64,000 nt of DNA, taken from Escherichia sp. E4742 (GTDB lineage Bacteria; Pseudomonadota; Gammaproteobacteria; Enterobacterales; Enterobacteriaceae). Both the position numbers and the translations under genes were made by a program. The stretch is taken from positions 1,922,001 to 1,986,000 of the forward strand of contig NZ_CP040443.1 of NCBI RefSeq assembly GCF_005843885.1, written 5' to 3'. A model generated the notes under the pieces. It saw only the letters and a list, made by a program, of their open reading frames with translations. It had not been told where the DNA came from and ran no database searches. This document shows positions 24,692 through 32,798 of this stretch, piece after piece (positions within the stretch are counted from its first letter, which is position 1; every line of letters starts with the position of its first letter).

Positions 24692-24725
24692 TCCCACAAT
24701 ATGAGACTAAGTTTATATTGTGGGA
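24692..24725. promoter_or_regulatory. Perfect palindrome, candidate operator of the IclR-kinase-aldolase operon
   Basis: The arms TCCCACAATAT (24692-24702) and ATATTGTGGGA (24715-24725) are perfect 11-bp complements with a 12-bp spacer, giving half-site centres about 23 bp apart. It lies 61 bp before the start of the IclR-type gene and beyond the 5' end of rmuC. No T-run follows, so it is a better candidate for an operator, most simply of the adjacent regulator, than for a terminator. Confidence 0.65.
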
Positions 24726-24786
24726 CGAATCACCTTTTCCCCACTTTATTCTGTGAAACACTCGGCAATATCATCAGGAGACACCT

Positions 24787-25554
24787 ATGGCAGAAACCTC
24801 TTCAACCACCGCTGGCGCACAAACATTATTACGCGGACTGGCGGTTATTAATGCCGTTTATAACGGTTGCCATGACCTGAAAAGTATCGGCGAGTTCACC
24901 GGCACGACGCGGAGTACAACCCATCGTTTAGTCTCTGTTTTGGTGGAGCAACGCTATCTGCGCCATGTCCCAACTCAGGGCTACCAACTGGGCGCCAAAC
25001 TGATCGAACTCGGTGCCAGAGCGCTGGAAAGCACTTCATTGTATGAAGTTGCACAGCCCGTTTTGCAGCGTCTGGCCCGTTACACCCTGGACACCGTGCA
25101 TCTGGGTATCGTTGAAAGCAACGAAGTGCTGTATCTGGAGAAGATCAACGGTCAGCGCGGGCTGGAGATGCGCTCACGTCCTGGGCATCGCATGCCTCTG
25201 GCGGTTACGGGAATCGGTAAGGCGTTGATCCTCAACCGAACAGAAGAAGAGTGGCGCACACTATTTTTGACTTGTGGTGATGAAACAAAACTGGGCGCAT
25301 TTATACAAAACATGCGCCGTTATGCCGCCAGTGGTTTTGCTTTTGATCTGGAAGAGAACGAGCCCACTATCCGTTGCATTGCAGCGCCGATTTACAACGC
25401 CCGGAATGAAATTGTGGCGGCCATTTCTGTCGCCAGTACCACCACGTATATGTCGCTGGTGCGCCTGGAAGAACTGGCACCTTACGTCAAATCCTGTGCA
25501 GAAGAGATCTCCGCTGAACTGGGCTGGGGTAAGCATGTCCGCAAAGATAATTAA
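24787..25554 (+). CDS. IclR-family transcriptional regulator
   Basis: The 255-residue protein has the IclR layout: an N-terminal winged helix-turn-helix (residues about 20-75, with the recognition segment GTTRSTTHRLVSVLVEQ) and a C-terminal effector domain with the family pattern GIVESNEVLYLEKING and RPGHRMPLAVTGIGKALI. RBS CAGGAG precedes ATG 24787. It is 23 bp upstream of a sugar acid kinase gene on the same strand, so it probably controls that operon in response to a keto-deoxy acid or its precursor, by analogy with KdgR. The ligand is not knowable from sequence. This gene is not at the K-12 rmuC-udp junction as I recall it. Confidence 0.9.
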   Translation: MAETSSTTAGAQTLLRGLAVINAVYNGCHDLKSIGEFTGTTRSTTHRLVSVLVEQRYLRHVPTQGYQLGAKLIELGARALESTSLYEVAQPVLQRLARYTLDTVHLGIVESNEVLYLEKINGQRGLEMRSRPGHRMPLAVTGIGKALILNRTEEEWRTLFLTCGDETKLGAFIQNMRRYAASGFAFDLEENEPTIRCIAAPIYNARNEIVAAISVASTTTYMSLVRLEELAPYVKSCAEEISAELGWGKHVRKDN

Positions 25555-25577
25555 ACCATGATTAAAGGAAACGGCTA

Positions 25578-26582
25578 ATGTCGGGAAATACCTCATTTAT
25601 TGCCCTGGATTGGGGAACATCATCGCTTCGGGCATGGCGTTTTGGCGACTCATCAGATCCACAAGAAAAACGTGAATTCCCCTGGGGAATCATGAAATTA
25701 CCCTCCCAGGCAGCAACACGTGAGGACGCTTTCCACGATACATTTTTGCGTGTCTGTGGAGACTGGCTGGCACAAACCTCATGCCCGGTTCTGGCTTGCG
25801 GCATGATTGGCAGTGCGCAAGGGTGGCAACCAGCAGCTTATTTACCTTGCCCGGTCACTCTCGATGGACTGGCGAAGCAACTGACGCCGGTTATCCACCA
25901 ACAGCAGACAATGCTGCACATTATTCCTGGCGTGATTAAAGAAGGTGAAATGCCCGAAGTGATGCGTGGCGAAGAGACACAAATCTTCGGTGCTATCGCA
26001 ATGGAACCTGCCCTGCAAGACGCAATCCGTAGGGGTGTGCCGGTGCTGATTGGCTTACCTGGCACACATGCGAAATGGGCGGTGGTTGAAAACAACACCA
26101 TTACCGATTTCCGAACTTTTATGACGGGCGAGTTATTTGATGTTTTATCCCGCCATTCTATTCTTGGCGCCACCATGCGTCCGGGCGACGAGCCGTACTG
26201 GGATGCCTTTGCCCAAGGACTGACAGCGGCACTGGAGCATCATCAGACCGGATTATTATCGACGCTGTTTTCGACCCGTTCGCGCTTGCTAACTGATAAT
26301 CTTACGCCGTCCTCACAGGTCGATTATCTTTCCGGATTACTGATAGGCCATGAATTATGTGGTCTGGCATCCAGCTTGCTGCGTGATTTACCCGCCACAA
26401 CGCCGATCGCCTTAATCGGTAGCGCCACCCTGAACAGCCGCTATTCACGGGCGTTCAGCCACGTTTTTCCCGACAGACAGCTTCACGCCATTCCTAATGC
26501 CACTGAACAGGGACTATGGCGAATCGCCCACGCTGCCGGGTTACTCTCCACCAACGCCAGGGAATGTACTCATGCCATTTAA
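25578..26582 (+). CDS. 2-keto-3-deoxygalactonate kinase-like protein (DgoK family)
   Basis: The 334-residue product belongs to the DgoK family of 2-dehydro-3-deoxygalactonokinases, which phosphorylate 2-keto-3-deoxygalactonate at C6. Family marks are the N-terminal phosphate-binding DWGTSSLRAW at residues 11-20, MRGEETQIFGA in the middle and GTHAKWA near 162. It is only moderately similar to K-12 DgoK, so it is a paralogue or xenologue rather than the standard dgo gene. It overlaps the downstream aldolase by 11 bp and is 23 bp after the IclR gene. Substrate stereochemistry is uncertain. Confidence 0.88.
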   Translation: MSGNTSFIALDWGTSSLRAWRFGDSSDPQEKREFPWGIMKLPSQAATREDAFHDTFLRVCGDWLAQTSCPVLACGMIGSAQGWQPAAYLPCPVTLDGLAKQLTPVIHQQQTMLHIIPGVIKEGEMPEVMRGEETQIFGAIAMEPALQDAIRRGVPVLIGLPGTHAKWAVVENNTITDFRTFMTGELFDVLSRHSILGATMRPGDEPYWDAFAQGLTAALEHHQTGLLSTLFSTRSRLLTDNLTPSSQVDYLSGLLIGHELCGLASSLLRDLPATTPIALIGSATLNSRYSRAFSHVFPDRQLHAIPNATEQGLWRIAHAAGLLSTNARECTHAI

Positions 26583-27201
26583 TACTCTTTTGCAAAAAAC
26601 CGGGTTAGTCGCCATTTTACGCGGCGTGAAACCGGATGAGATTGTCGCCATCGGTGAAAAGCTATATGCCGCCGGGTTCCGCCTGATTGAGATTCCCATG
26701 AACTCGCCGGAGCCGTTGCAAAGTATCAGTCTACTGCGCGACGCCCTGCCTAAGGACTGCCTGGTCGGAGCCGGAACTGTGCTTTCAGTAGAGCAGGTGG
26801 TCGCGGTTAAAGAGGCTGGAGGCCAGATTATCGTGATGCCGCATTGCGATACTGCGGTGATCCGTCGCGCCCGTGCGCTGGGTATGTATTGCGCGCCTGG
26901 CGTCGCTACGCCCACCGAAGCCTTTGCTGCCATTGAACATGGCGCCAATGCCATCAAGCTGTTCCCGGCCGAACAAATTACGCCAGAAGTCACCAAAGCC
27001 TGGCGTGCGGTTATTCCGCAATCCGTTCCAATGTTACCGGTTGGCGGTATCACACCGGAAACAATGGCGCGTTATCTGAGCCACGGCGCAAACGGTTTTG
27101 GCCTCGGTTCTGCGCTATATCGCCCCGGCATGACGCCAGAGCAGGTCTATGAAAATGCAGTGCTGTTTATGAACGCATGGAACAATTTAAATAATAAATA
27201 A
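26572..27201 (+). CDS. 2-dehydro-3-deoxy-6-phosphogalactonate aldolase-like protein
   Basis: This class I aldolase of the KDPG/KDPGal (Eda/DgoA) family splits a 2-keto-3-deoxy-6-phospho sugar acid into pyruvate and glyceraldehyde 3-phosphate. The Schiff-base lysine is Lys129 in AIKLFPAEQ, and the catalytic glutamate Glu40 is in EIPMNSPEP; VGAGTVL and PVGGITPE complete the barrel. I took ATG 26572 (209 residues), which overlaps the kinase gene and aligns with the family start; an open frame begins 25 codons earlier. Together with the kinase it makes a lower De Ley-Doudoroff pathway, but no dehydratase or transporter is nearby. Confidence 0.9.
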   Translation: MPFNTLLQKTGLVAILRGVKPDEIVAIGEKLYAAGFRLIEIPMNSPEPLQSISLLRDALPKDCLVGAGTVLSVEQVVAVKEAGGQIIVMPHCDTAVIRRARALGMYCAPGVATPTEAFAAIEHGANAIKLFPAEQITPEVTKAWRAVIPQSVPMLPVGGITPETMARYLSHGANGFGLGSALYRPGMTPEQVYENAVLFMNAWNNLNNK

Positions 27202-27234
27202 CTGAACAGAGGATGCAGCCAACCACGGGGATGT

Positions 27235-27256
27235 CGCTCCCCGAAGTTGGGGAGCG
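27235..27256. other. Perfect 8-bp stem hairpin after the aldolase gene
   Basis: CGCTCCCC and GGGGAGCG flank the loop GAAGTT. No T-run follows, so it is not a canonical terminator. It may protect the 3' end of the operon transcript or pause polymerase before the REP cluster. Confidence 0.5.
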
Positions 27257-27316
27257 TGAGACTGATGACAAACGCTAAATTGCCTGATCTCTGCAATATA
27301 CTGGATATGCAGACTT

Positions 27317-27487
27317 TTGTTGGCCAGATAAGGCGTTCACGCCGCATGCGGCAAAGGCAGCGCAGCCCGATTTAGCGATAGCGCCGGATGCGATGCTGGC
27401 GCATCTTATCCGGCCTACAGGACGCTGCAATTTATTGAATTTACACGATATTGTAGGCCGAATAAGGCGTTTACGCCGCATCCGGCA
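27317..27487. repeat. BIME/REP cluster between the aldolase gene and udp
   Basis: At least three REP units are present: GCCAGATAAGGCGTTCACGCC with GCATGCGGC, GCGCCGGATGCG with CTTATCCGGCC, and TAGGCCGAATAAGGCG with GCCGCATCCGGC. The inner spacer GCAATTTATTGAAT recurs in the BIME after yigE at 54.77 kb. The 27202-27516 gap holds this cluster and the hairpin before it, and no gene. Confidence 0.85.
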
Positions 27488-27516
27488 TGAATAAATCGCA
27501 CTTTATCAACAAGTTG

Positions 27517-28281
27517 TCATTTCAGCAGACGACGCGCCGCTTCCACCACGATTTTCACCGCATGGCTTTCGGTTTGCTTCATCGTCTCGGCATTCGGGAT
27601 CTCTTGCTGAGTGCGGTTAACGATAACGCCCGCCACCATACCCGCACGCAGGCCCTGGCTTGCACACATGGTCAGCAGAGTTGCAGATTCCATTTCATAG
27701 TTCATCACGCCCATCGCCTGCCACTCTTCCATAGAACCTTTAAAGTGACGGACTACGCGACCAGAGTAAGTATCGTAACGTTCCTGACCTGGGTAGAAGG
27801 TATCAGAAGAAGCAGTCACGCCAACGTGAGTGGTCGCGCCAATAGACTTCGCTGCTTCAACCAGCGCAGTCGTACATTCGAAATCAGCGACAGCCGGGAA
27901 CTCCAGCGGTGCGAAGTGCAGGCTCGCGCCATCCAGACGAACAGACGCCGTGGTAACCAGTACATCGCCAACATTAATATGCGGCTGAATAGCGCCAGTT
28001 GTACCGATACGCAGGAAGGTGCGAATGCCCAGCTGTGCCAGTTCTTCAACGGCAATAGAAGTCGACGGGCCGCCGATACCGGTAGAGCAGACAATAACAG
28101 GTTTACCATCCAGCTCTGCACGCCAGGTGGTAAATTCGCGGTGAGATGCCAGCTTAACCGGCTTATCCATCAGCGCGGCGATCTTTTCCACACGATCCGG
28201 GTCGCCAGGGACGATGGCAAGCGTAGCCCCTTGTAAATCGTTTTTAGTGAGGCCGAGATGAAAAACATCAGACTTGGACAT
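27517..28281 (-). CDS. udp: Uridine phosphorylase Udp
   Basis: Udp splits uridine with phosphate to uracil and ribose 1-phosphate in pyrimidine salvage; it is a hexamer of the NP-II family. From ATG 28281 (RBS AGGAG) it has 254 residues, one more (a C-terminal Lys) than K-12. Signatures GDPDRVEKIA, IGGPSTSIAVEEL, RIGTTGA and the purine/uridine phosphorylase stretch MNYEMESATL are present. CRP and CytR sites lie upstream. Confidence 0.96.
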   Translation of the reverse strand: MSKSDVFHLGLTKNDLQGATLAIVPGDPDRVEKIAALMDKPVKLASHREFTTWRAELDGKPVIVCSTGIGGPSTSIAVEELAQLGIRTFLRIGTTGAIQPHINVGDVLVTTASVRLDGASLHFAPLEFPAVADFECTTALVEAAKSIGATTHVGVTASSDTFYPGQERYDTYSGRVVRHFKGSMEEWQAMGVMNYEMESATLLTMCASQGLRAGMVAGVIVNRTQQEIPNAETMKQTESHAVKIVVEAARRLLK

Positions 28282-28355
28282 ATACAACTCCTCTGTGAAT
28301 CGGTTTAGTCAGAAGAAGCAAAAAGGTACTTTACCGAAGGGATTAAGATTTTTTC

Positions 28356-28421
28356 GTGATAATCATCACTATGATGCAAATGTGTTGCATACATTTACTC
28401 ATCAAAAGTGACTTAAATCAC
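28356..28421 (-). promoter_or_regulatory. udp promoter CRP-CytR-CRP regulatory array
   Basis: Two CRP-type palindromes, GTGATAATCATCAC (28356-28369) and GTGACTTAAATCAC (28408-28421), have centres exactly 52 bp apart, matching the known double CRP arrangement of E. coli udp. Between them ATGCAAATGTGTTGCAT (28374-28390) carries CytR-like octamers. The array predicts activation by cAMP-CRP and cytidine-relieved repression by CytR. Confidence 0.82.
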
Positions 28422-28542
28422 ATAATTTTCTCTTAAGTCAGTAAGACTGCTTAAAAGATGAGCCATTTGAGGCAATGTGAATTGTTGCACGCTGACTATA
28501 GTTAACATTGCGCAAAATTTTTATAAGGGTACGGAGAATACC

Positions 28543-29352
28543 ATGACAACAACACAACACTCTGGATTTGCACCTGCTGCATCCCCCCTCGCCTCGACCA
28601 TCGTTCAGACTCCGGACGATGCGATTGTGGCAGGGTTCACCTCTATCCCTTCACAAGGGGATAACATGCCTGCTTATCATGCCCGTCCAAAACAGAGCGA
28701 TGGTCCACTACCAGTGGTCATTGTAGTGCAGGAAATTTTTGGCGTGCATGAACATATCCGTGACATTTGTCGCCGTCTGGCGCTGGAGGGGTATCTGGCT
28801 ATCGCACCAGAACTCTACTTCCGCGAAGGCGATCCTAATGATTTCGCCGATATTCCCACGTTGCTAAGCGGCCTGGTAGCAAAAGTGCCTGACTCACAGG
28901 TGCTGGCCGATCTCGATCATGTCGCCAGTTGGGCATCCCGCAACGGCGGCGATGTTCATCGTTTAATGATCACAGGATTTTGCTGGGGCGGGCGTATCAC
29001 CTGGCTATATGCCGCGCATAACCCGCAATTGAAAGCGGCGGTGGCGTGGTACGGCAAGCTGACAGGCGATAAATCGCTGAATTCACCGAAACAACCTGTT
29101 GATATCGCGACCGATCTCAACGCGCCGGTTCTCGGCTTATATGGTGGTCAGGATAACAGCATTCCGCAGGAGAGCGTCGAAACCATGCGTCAGGCGCTAC
29201 GGGCAGCGAACGCGAAAGCAGAGATTATCGTGTACCCGGATGCCGGACATGCGTTCAACGCCGATTATCGCCCGAGCTATCATGCCGAATCTGCAAAAGA
29301 TGGCTGGCAGCGTATGCTGGAGTGGTTTAAGCAGTATGGTGTTAAAAAATAA
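28543..29352 (+). CDS. dlhH: Dienelactone hydrolase family protein DlhH (YsgA)
   Basis: This is an alpha/beta hydrolase of the dienelactone hydrolase family; its natural substrate in E. coli is not established. From ATG 28543 there are 269 residues. The triad is visible as Cys147 in GFCWGG, Asp204 in GGQDNS and His236 in AGHAFN; VVIVVQEIFGVHEHIRD is the conserved N-terminal stretch. It is divergent from udp and shares its intergenic region. The C-terminus (QYGVKK) differs slightly from K-12. Confidence 0.93.
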   Translation: MTTTQHSGFAPAASPLASTIVQTPDDAIVAGFTSIPSQGDNMPAYHARPKQSDGPLPVVIVVQEIFGVHEHIRDICRRLALEGYLAIAPELYFREGDPNDFADIPTLLSGLVAKVPDSQVLADLDHVASWASRNGGDVHRLMITGFCWGGRITWLYAAHNPQLKAAVAWYGKLTGDKSLNSPKQPVDIATDLNAPVLGLYGGQDNSIPQESVETMRQALRAANAKAEIIVYPDAGHAFNADYRPSYHAESAKDGWQRMLEWFKQYGVKK

Positions 29353-29420
29353 CCACCATAGCAGCTAACTCAAGTGCTTAAGCTCACACAATTTCAACGA
29401 TTTTTTTAAACTCAAAACCA

Positions 29421-29451
29421 TACAGCATCAAAAATTTTGTTGCTGTATGCC
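29421..29451. promoter_or_regulatory. Candidate operator 1 of the ureide cluster (palindrome)
   Basis: TACAGCA (29421-29427) and TGCTGTA (29441-29447) form a perfect 7-bp inverted repeat around A/T-rich CAAAAATTTT. An 18-bp part of it (29429-29446) recurs 69 bp downstream. The spacing and T-N11-A-like geometry suit a LysR-type regulator, and a candidate regulator gene lies at the other end of the cluster. No T-run follows, so it is not a terminator of dlhH. Confidence 0.55.
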
Positions 29452-29497
29452 ACGATTTGACCCCCTTCACATTCGTCATCACGCCGCCTGCTGAATG

Positions 29498-29515
29498 CAA
29501 AAATTTCGTTGCTGT
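29498..29515. promoter_or_regulatory. Candidate operator 2 of the ureide cluster (direct repeat of operator 1)
   Basis: CAAAAATTTCGTTGCTGT matches 17 of 18 bases of 29429-29446, in the same orientation and 69 bp away. Here the left arm of the palindrome is degenerate. It ends 94 bp before the amidohydrolase start, near where a promoter for that gene is expected. Confidence 0.5.
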
Positions 29516-29609
29516 GCGGCAAACTTTTTTCCTGTTTTGTGCCGCTTTTCTCCTGAATACTCGTTCTCAGAACAACTGGATCGTTTAAACATCAGACAGG
29601 AGATTTACC

Positions 29610-30278
29610 ATGACGCAATCCATTTTTCAGGCTCAACCCTTTGAATTACCTTTTGATCCGCGCACAACTGCACTGGTCATGATCGACATGCAGCGTGACT
29701 TTGTCGAAGCAGGGGGCTTCGGTGAAGCACTGGGCAATGATGTTTCACTGGTACGCACGGCTATCGCACCATGTACAGAGGTGCTGGCAGCCGCACGTCA
29801 AAAAGGAATTATGGTTATTCATACCCGTGAAGGCCATCGTGCAGACTTAAGCGACTGCCCACCAGCCAAACTGACGCGCGGCGGTAAAACCTTTATTGGT
29901 GAAGCAGGCCCGATGGGGCGCATTCTGGTCAGAGGTGAAGCAGGTCATGACATCATTCCTGAACTGTACCCGGTCGCAGGCGAACCGGTGATTGATAAAC
30001 CCGGCAAAGGCGCTTTTTATCAAACCGACTTACATCTGATTTTGCAAAACCACGGCATCAAAACGCTGATTGTTTGCGGAGTAACCACGGAAGTCTGTGT
30101 GACCACCACCGTGCGCGAAGCGAATGATCGTGGTTATGAGTGCATCATCCCGGAAGATTGCGTTGGCTCCTATTTCCCGGAATTCCAGAAATACGCCCTG
30201 GAGATGATCAAAGCACAAGGTGCCATTTTCGGTTGGGTTACTGATTCCAAAGCCATTATTGCAGGCCTGGAAGGCTAA
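29610..30278 (+). CDS. Isochorismatase-fold cysteine amidohydrolase, biuret hydrolase-like
   Basis: The 222-residue protein has the cysteine hydrolase triad Asp26 (MIDMQRDF), Lys133 (DKPGKGAF) and Cys163 (TTEVCVTTT). Beyond the general fold, IHTREGHR, GRILVRGEAGHDIIPELYP and REANDRGYECI are the patterns I associate with biuret hydrolase, which turns biuret into allophanate and ammonia, and with ureidoacrylate amidohydrolase. The RBS CAGGAG stands before ATG 29610. It opens an operon of carbamoyl-transfer genes, which supports a ureide substrate. The exact substrate (biuret, oxaluramide or another carbamoyl amide) is unproven. Confidence 0.82.
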   Translation: MTQSIFQAQPFELPFDPRTTALVMIDMQRDFVEAGGFGEALGNDVSLVRTAIAPCTEVLAAARQKGIMVIHTREGHRADLSDCPPAKLTRGGKTFIGEAGPMGRILVRGEAGHDIIPELYPVAGEPVIDKPGKGAFYQTDLHLILQNHGIKTLIVCGVTTEVCVTTTVREANDRGYECIIPEDCVGSYFPEFQKYALEMIKAQGAIFGWVTDSKAIIAGLEG

Positions 30279-30283
30279 CACCG

Positions 30284-31144
30284 ATGGTACAGGTTACGCT
30301 TTGCGCATCGTCGTTGGGATATCTTTTCCCGTGGAATGAAACGCAAGATTTACGTCTGCACAGTGCTTTTAAACATGCGGTAAATCTGTATTCAGAAGCG
30401 GGAACATTCATCACCCTGTTGTGTGCGCAAACGTATCTGAATCTCCCTGATGCTGCCAGAGTCTGGCTGCCTGAGCGTTGGGACTGGCGAAGAGAGATTG
30501 CCCATTCCGATCCCGTTCAGTTAACCCCAGGCTTGCTGCAGACACCTCGCTTTTGTGTGGCTCTCGATAACGCAACGCTCTGGCAGCCGTCATTTGTGGG
30601 AGGAAGGCTGACACTTGAGGCGTTCCCTTTGGTTTTTCAGCACTACCCAACGATGGCATCGCAACGGCTTTTATTTTGTCTGGAGCATAACGTTCAAAGC
30701 ACATTGCACCTGCCGGATAGTCTCACGCACCAGGGATTAGAGATTATGGAACATCCAGATGCGCTGGAACGCCAGGTGCCACAACTGATCGGCTTTGGCA
30801 AAGGCTTAACTCCCGATGGAGATGACTATTTGTTGGGCTATCTGGCGGCGCTCTGGTTATGGCAACTACCTGCACCACTTGCCGCTCATCAATACCGGTT
30901 GCAGCAGGCAATTGATCAACATGCGCACAACACCACTGACATCAGTCGTCATTATCTGGAGCGTGCGCTTCGGGGCCATTTTTCAGAACCGATTTGCCAG
31001 TTACTCGCACAACTGGTTGGGGGCGCATCGGCAATGACAATCGCATCCTGTGCAGAACAGGTCATGCAATTTGGCGCAACGTCAGGAGTGGATTGCCTTG
31101 CAGGAATGCTGCATGGCTTTCGAACCCTGAACACCATGAATTGA
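30284..31144 (+). CDS. DUF2877 protein, AllH/YlbF-like
   Basis: The 286-residue protein carries the DUF2877 signature GFGKGLTPDGDDYLLG at residues 170-185. In E. coli the family member AllH (YlbF) is reported, with AllF (FdrA) and AllG (YlbE), to make up oxamate carbamoyltransferase of allantoin breakdown. The gene begins 5 bp after the amidohydrolase stop, with GAAGG as RBS, and is followed by fdrA and a DUF1116 gene, so all three presumed subunits are encoded here. Its substrate is inferred only from this context. Confidence 0.85.
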   Translation: MVQVTLCASSLGYLFPWNETQDLRLHSAFKHAVNLYSEAGTFITLLCAQTYLNLPDAARVWLPERWDWRREIAHSDPVQLTPGLLQTPRFCVALDNATLWQPSFVGGRLTLEAFPLVFQHYPTMASQRLLFCLEHNVQSTLHLPDSLTHQGLEIMEHPDALERQVPQLIGFGKGLTPDGDDYLLGYLAALWLWQLPAPLAAHQYRLQQAIDQHAHNTTDISRHYLERALRGHFSEPICQLLAQLVGGASAMTIASCAEQVMQFGATSGVDCLAGMLHGFRTLNTMN

Positions 31145-31195
31145 TTTCAACCTTTTCTCCTGTAGCTCATTTATGGCGCTACACGGGGATGCTTT

Positions 31196-31216
31196 GCCCG
31201 AATTTTACTATCGGGC
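31196..31216 (+). other. Intercistronic hairpin before fdrA
   Basis: GCCCGA and TCGGGC flank a 9-nt loop in the 94-bp gap between the DUF2877 gene and fdrA. With no T-run it is not a standard terminator; it could tune relative expression within the operon. Confidence 0.4.
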
Positions 31217-31238
31217 GGAATGAAACAGGCGTAACAGC

Positions 31239-32798
31239 ATGAAAGTTAAACATAAAGTTTTCAGCAATCTTTATCAGGACTCGGTTTCTCTGATGCAGAT
31301 TTCCGCGCAAATCAGCAAATTGCCCGGTATTCAACAGGCTTCGGTCGTCATGGGAACACCCAATAATCTCGAACAATTACGCGATGTGGGTCTGGGTAAC
31401 GAAATCAACGCCAGTCCCAATGATTTAGTGATTGCAGTCATGGGTGAAGAAGATATTTGCAATGAAGCACTGGTACTGGCCCAGCAACGTCTGACCAGCA
31501 AACCCGATGATGAAACGGATAGTGGCATTAAAACACCGGAAAAGGTCAGCCTGGAAATGGCACTGGAAGCCGAACCCGAAGCCAACCTGGCACTCATATC
31601 TGTACCTGGAGACTACGCCGCCGCCGAAGCAATTAAAGCGTTAAACCTCGGAATGAACGTAATGATGTTCAGCGATAACGTCAGTATCAAGCAGGAAAAA
31701 TCCATCAAAACGCTTGCCCGAGAACGTCAGCGCATCGTAATGGGACCGGACTGTGGAACCGCCATTATTAACGGTATTCCGTTAGGCTTCGCCAATGTGG
31801 TGAAACGCGGAGCGATTGGTGTTATCGGCGCGTCAGGCACCGGGTTACAGGAAGTGACTTGCCGAATCGACCAGCTCGGAGCGGGTATTTCTCAGGCGCT
31901 GGGAACAGGTGGGCATGATCTCAGTGAAGAGATTGGTGGAATATCGATGCTCTTTGCTTTAGATGCGCTCGCGCAAGACGATGAAACGCGCGTGATTGTG
32001 CTTATTTCAAAACCGCCTTCACCGATCGTTGCCCGGAATATTCTGGAGCGCGCCCAGGCTTGTGGAAAACCCGTGGTGGTGAATTTCCTCGGTGCGAATC
32101 CGCACGATCTTGCACGTCCCAATATCACCGCTGCCACCACACTTGCCAGCGCCGCAAATATCGCCGTGGCGTTACTGAATGATCAGCCACTTCCTGCTGT
32201 CGAGACAGAGATTTCCTGCGACGATCTCACAATGTTACAAAACGCCAGCCAGCGTCTGCCAGCCCATCGCCAGGCGATACGCGGAGTTTTCGCCGGAGGA
32301 ACCTTCTGTTACGAAGCGCAACTTATCTGCCAACAAAAGGGATTCAGCGCAGCCTCCAATACGCCAGTTGCGGGTAATCGTACTCTGGCAAATATCTGGC
32401 AAAGCGAAGCTCACACGCTGATCGATATGGGCGACGATGATTTCACCCGTGGCAAACCGCATCCAATGATCGACCCGACTCTGCGCAATCAACGTCTGCT
32501 CAACGAACTCAACGACTCACACACCGCCGTCGTGTTATTCGACCTGGTACTTGGTTATGGCGCTTCCGCCACGCCTGCCAGCGAATTACTGGATCAACTT
32601 TCACACATCGACATGCATAACGCACCGTTGCTGATTGCGCACGTTTGCGGAACGGAAGCTGATCCACAAATGCGCAGCCAACAGATAAGTGCACTACAAA
32701 ACGCGGGCGTCATCATTGCCAACAGCAATGCACAAGCGGCGCTATGGGCCAGCATCGTTGCGCAGACTCAGTTGCAGAAAAAGGGACTAAACGCATGA
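31239..32798 (+). CDS. FdrA family protein, AllF-like carbamoyltransferase subunit
   Basis: The 519-residue product is built like succinyl-CoA synthetase alpha-chains: the N-terminal FdrA segment (YQDSVSLMQISAQISKLPG, MGTPNNLEQLR), a CoA-binding-like domain with GPDCGTAIING near residue 169 and GASGTG at 197-202, and a C-terminal domain with PHPMIDPTLRNQ. K-12 FdrA/AllF is 555 residues and only moderately similar. AllF with AllG and AllH is reported to convert oxalurate and phosphate to oxamate and carbamoyl phosphate. The stop overlaps the next start (ATGA), so the subunits are coupled. Confidence 0.88.
   Translation: MKVKHKVFSNLYQDSVSLMQISAQISKLPGIQQASVVMGTPNNLEQLRDVGLGNEINASPNDLVIAVMGEEDICNEALVLAQQRLTSKPDDETDSGIKTPEKVSLEMALEAEPEANLALISVPGDYAAAEAIKALNLGMNVMMFSDNVSIKQEKSIKTLARERQRIVMGPDCGTAIINGIPLGFANVVKRGAIGVIGASGTGLQEVTCRIDQLGAGISQALGTGGHDLSEEIGGISMLFALDALAQDDETRVIVLISKPPSPIVARNILERAQACGKPVVVNFLGANPHDLARPNITAATTLASAANIAVALLNDQPLPAVETEISCDDLTMLQNASQRLPAHRQAIRGVFAGGTFCYEAQLICQQKGFSAASNTPVAGNRTLANIWQSEAHTLIDMGDDDFTRGKPHPMIDPTLRNQRLLNELNDSHTAVVLFDLVLGYGASATPASELLDQLSHIDMHNAPLLIAHVCGTEADPQMRSQQISALQNAGVIIANSNAQAALWASIVAQTQLQKKGLNA

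Noticed and set aside
27202..27516. Remnant of further sugar acid catabolic genes
   Set aside because: Only a hairpin and REP units are visible; no frame with family motifs was found.
29421..29451. Terminator of dlhH
   Set aside because: The inverted repeat is followed by GCCACG with no T-run, and its core recurs as a direct repeat, which fits a regulator site better.
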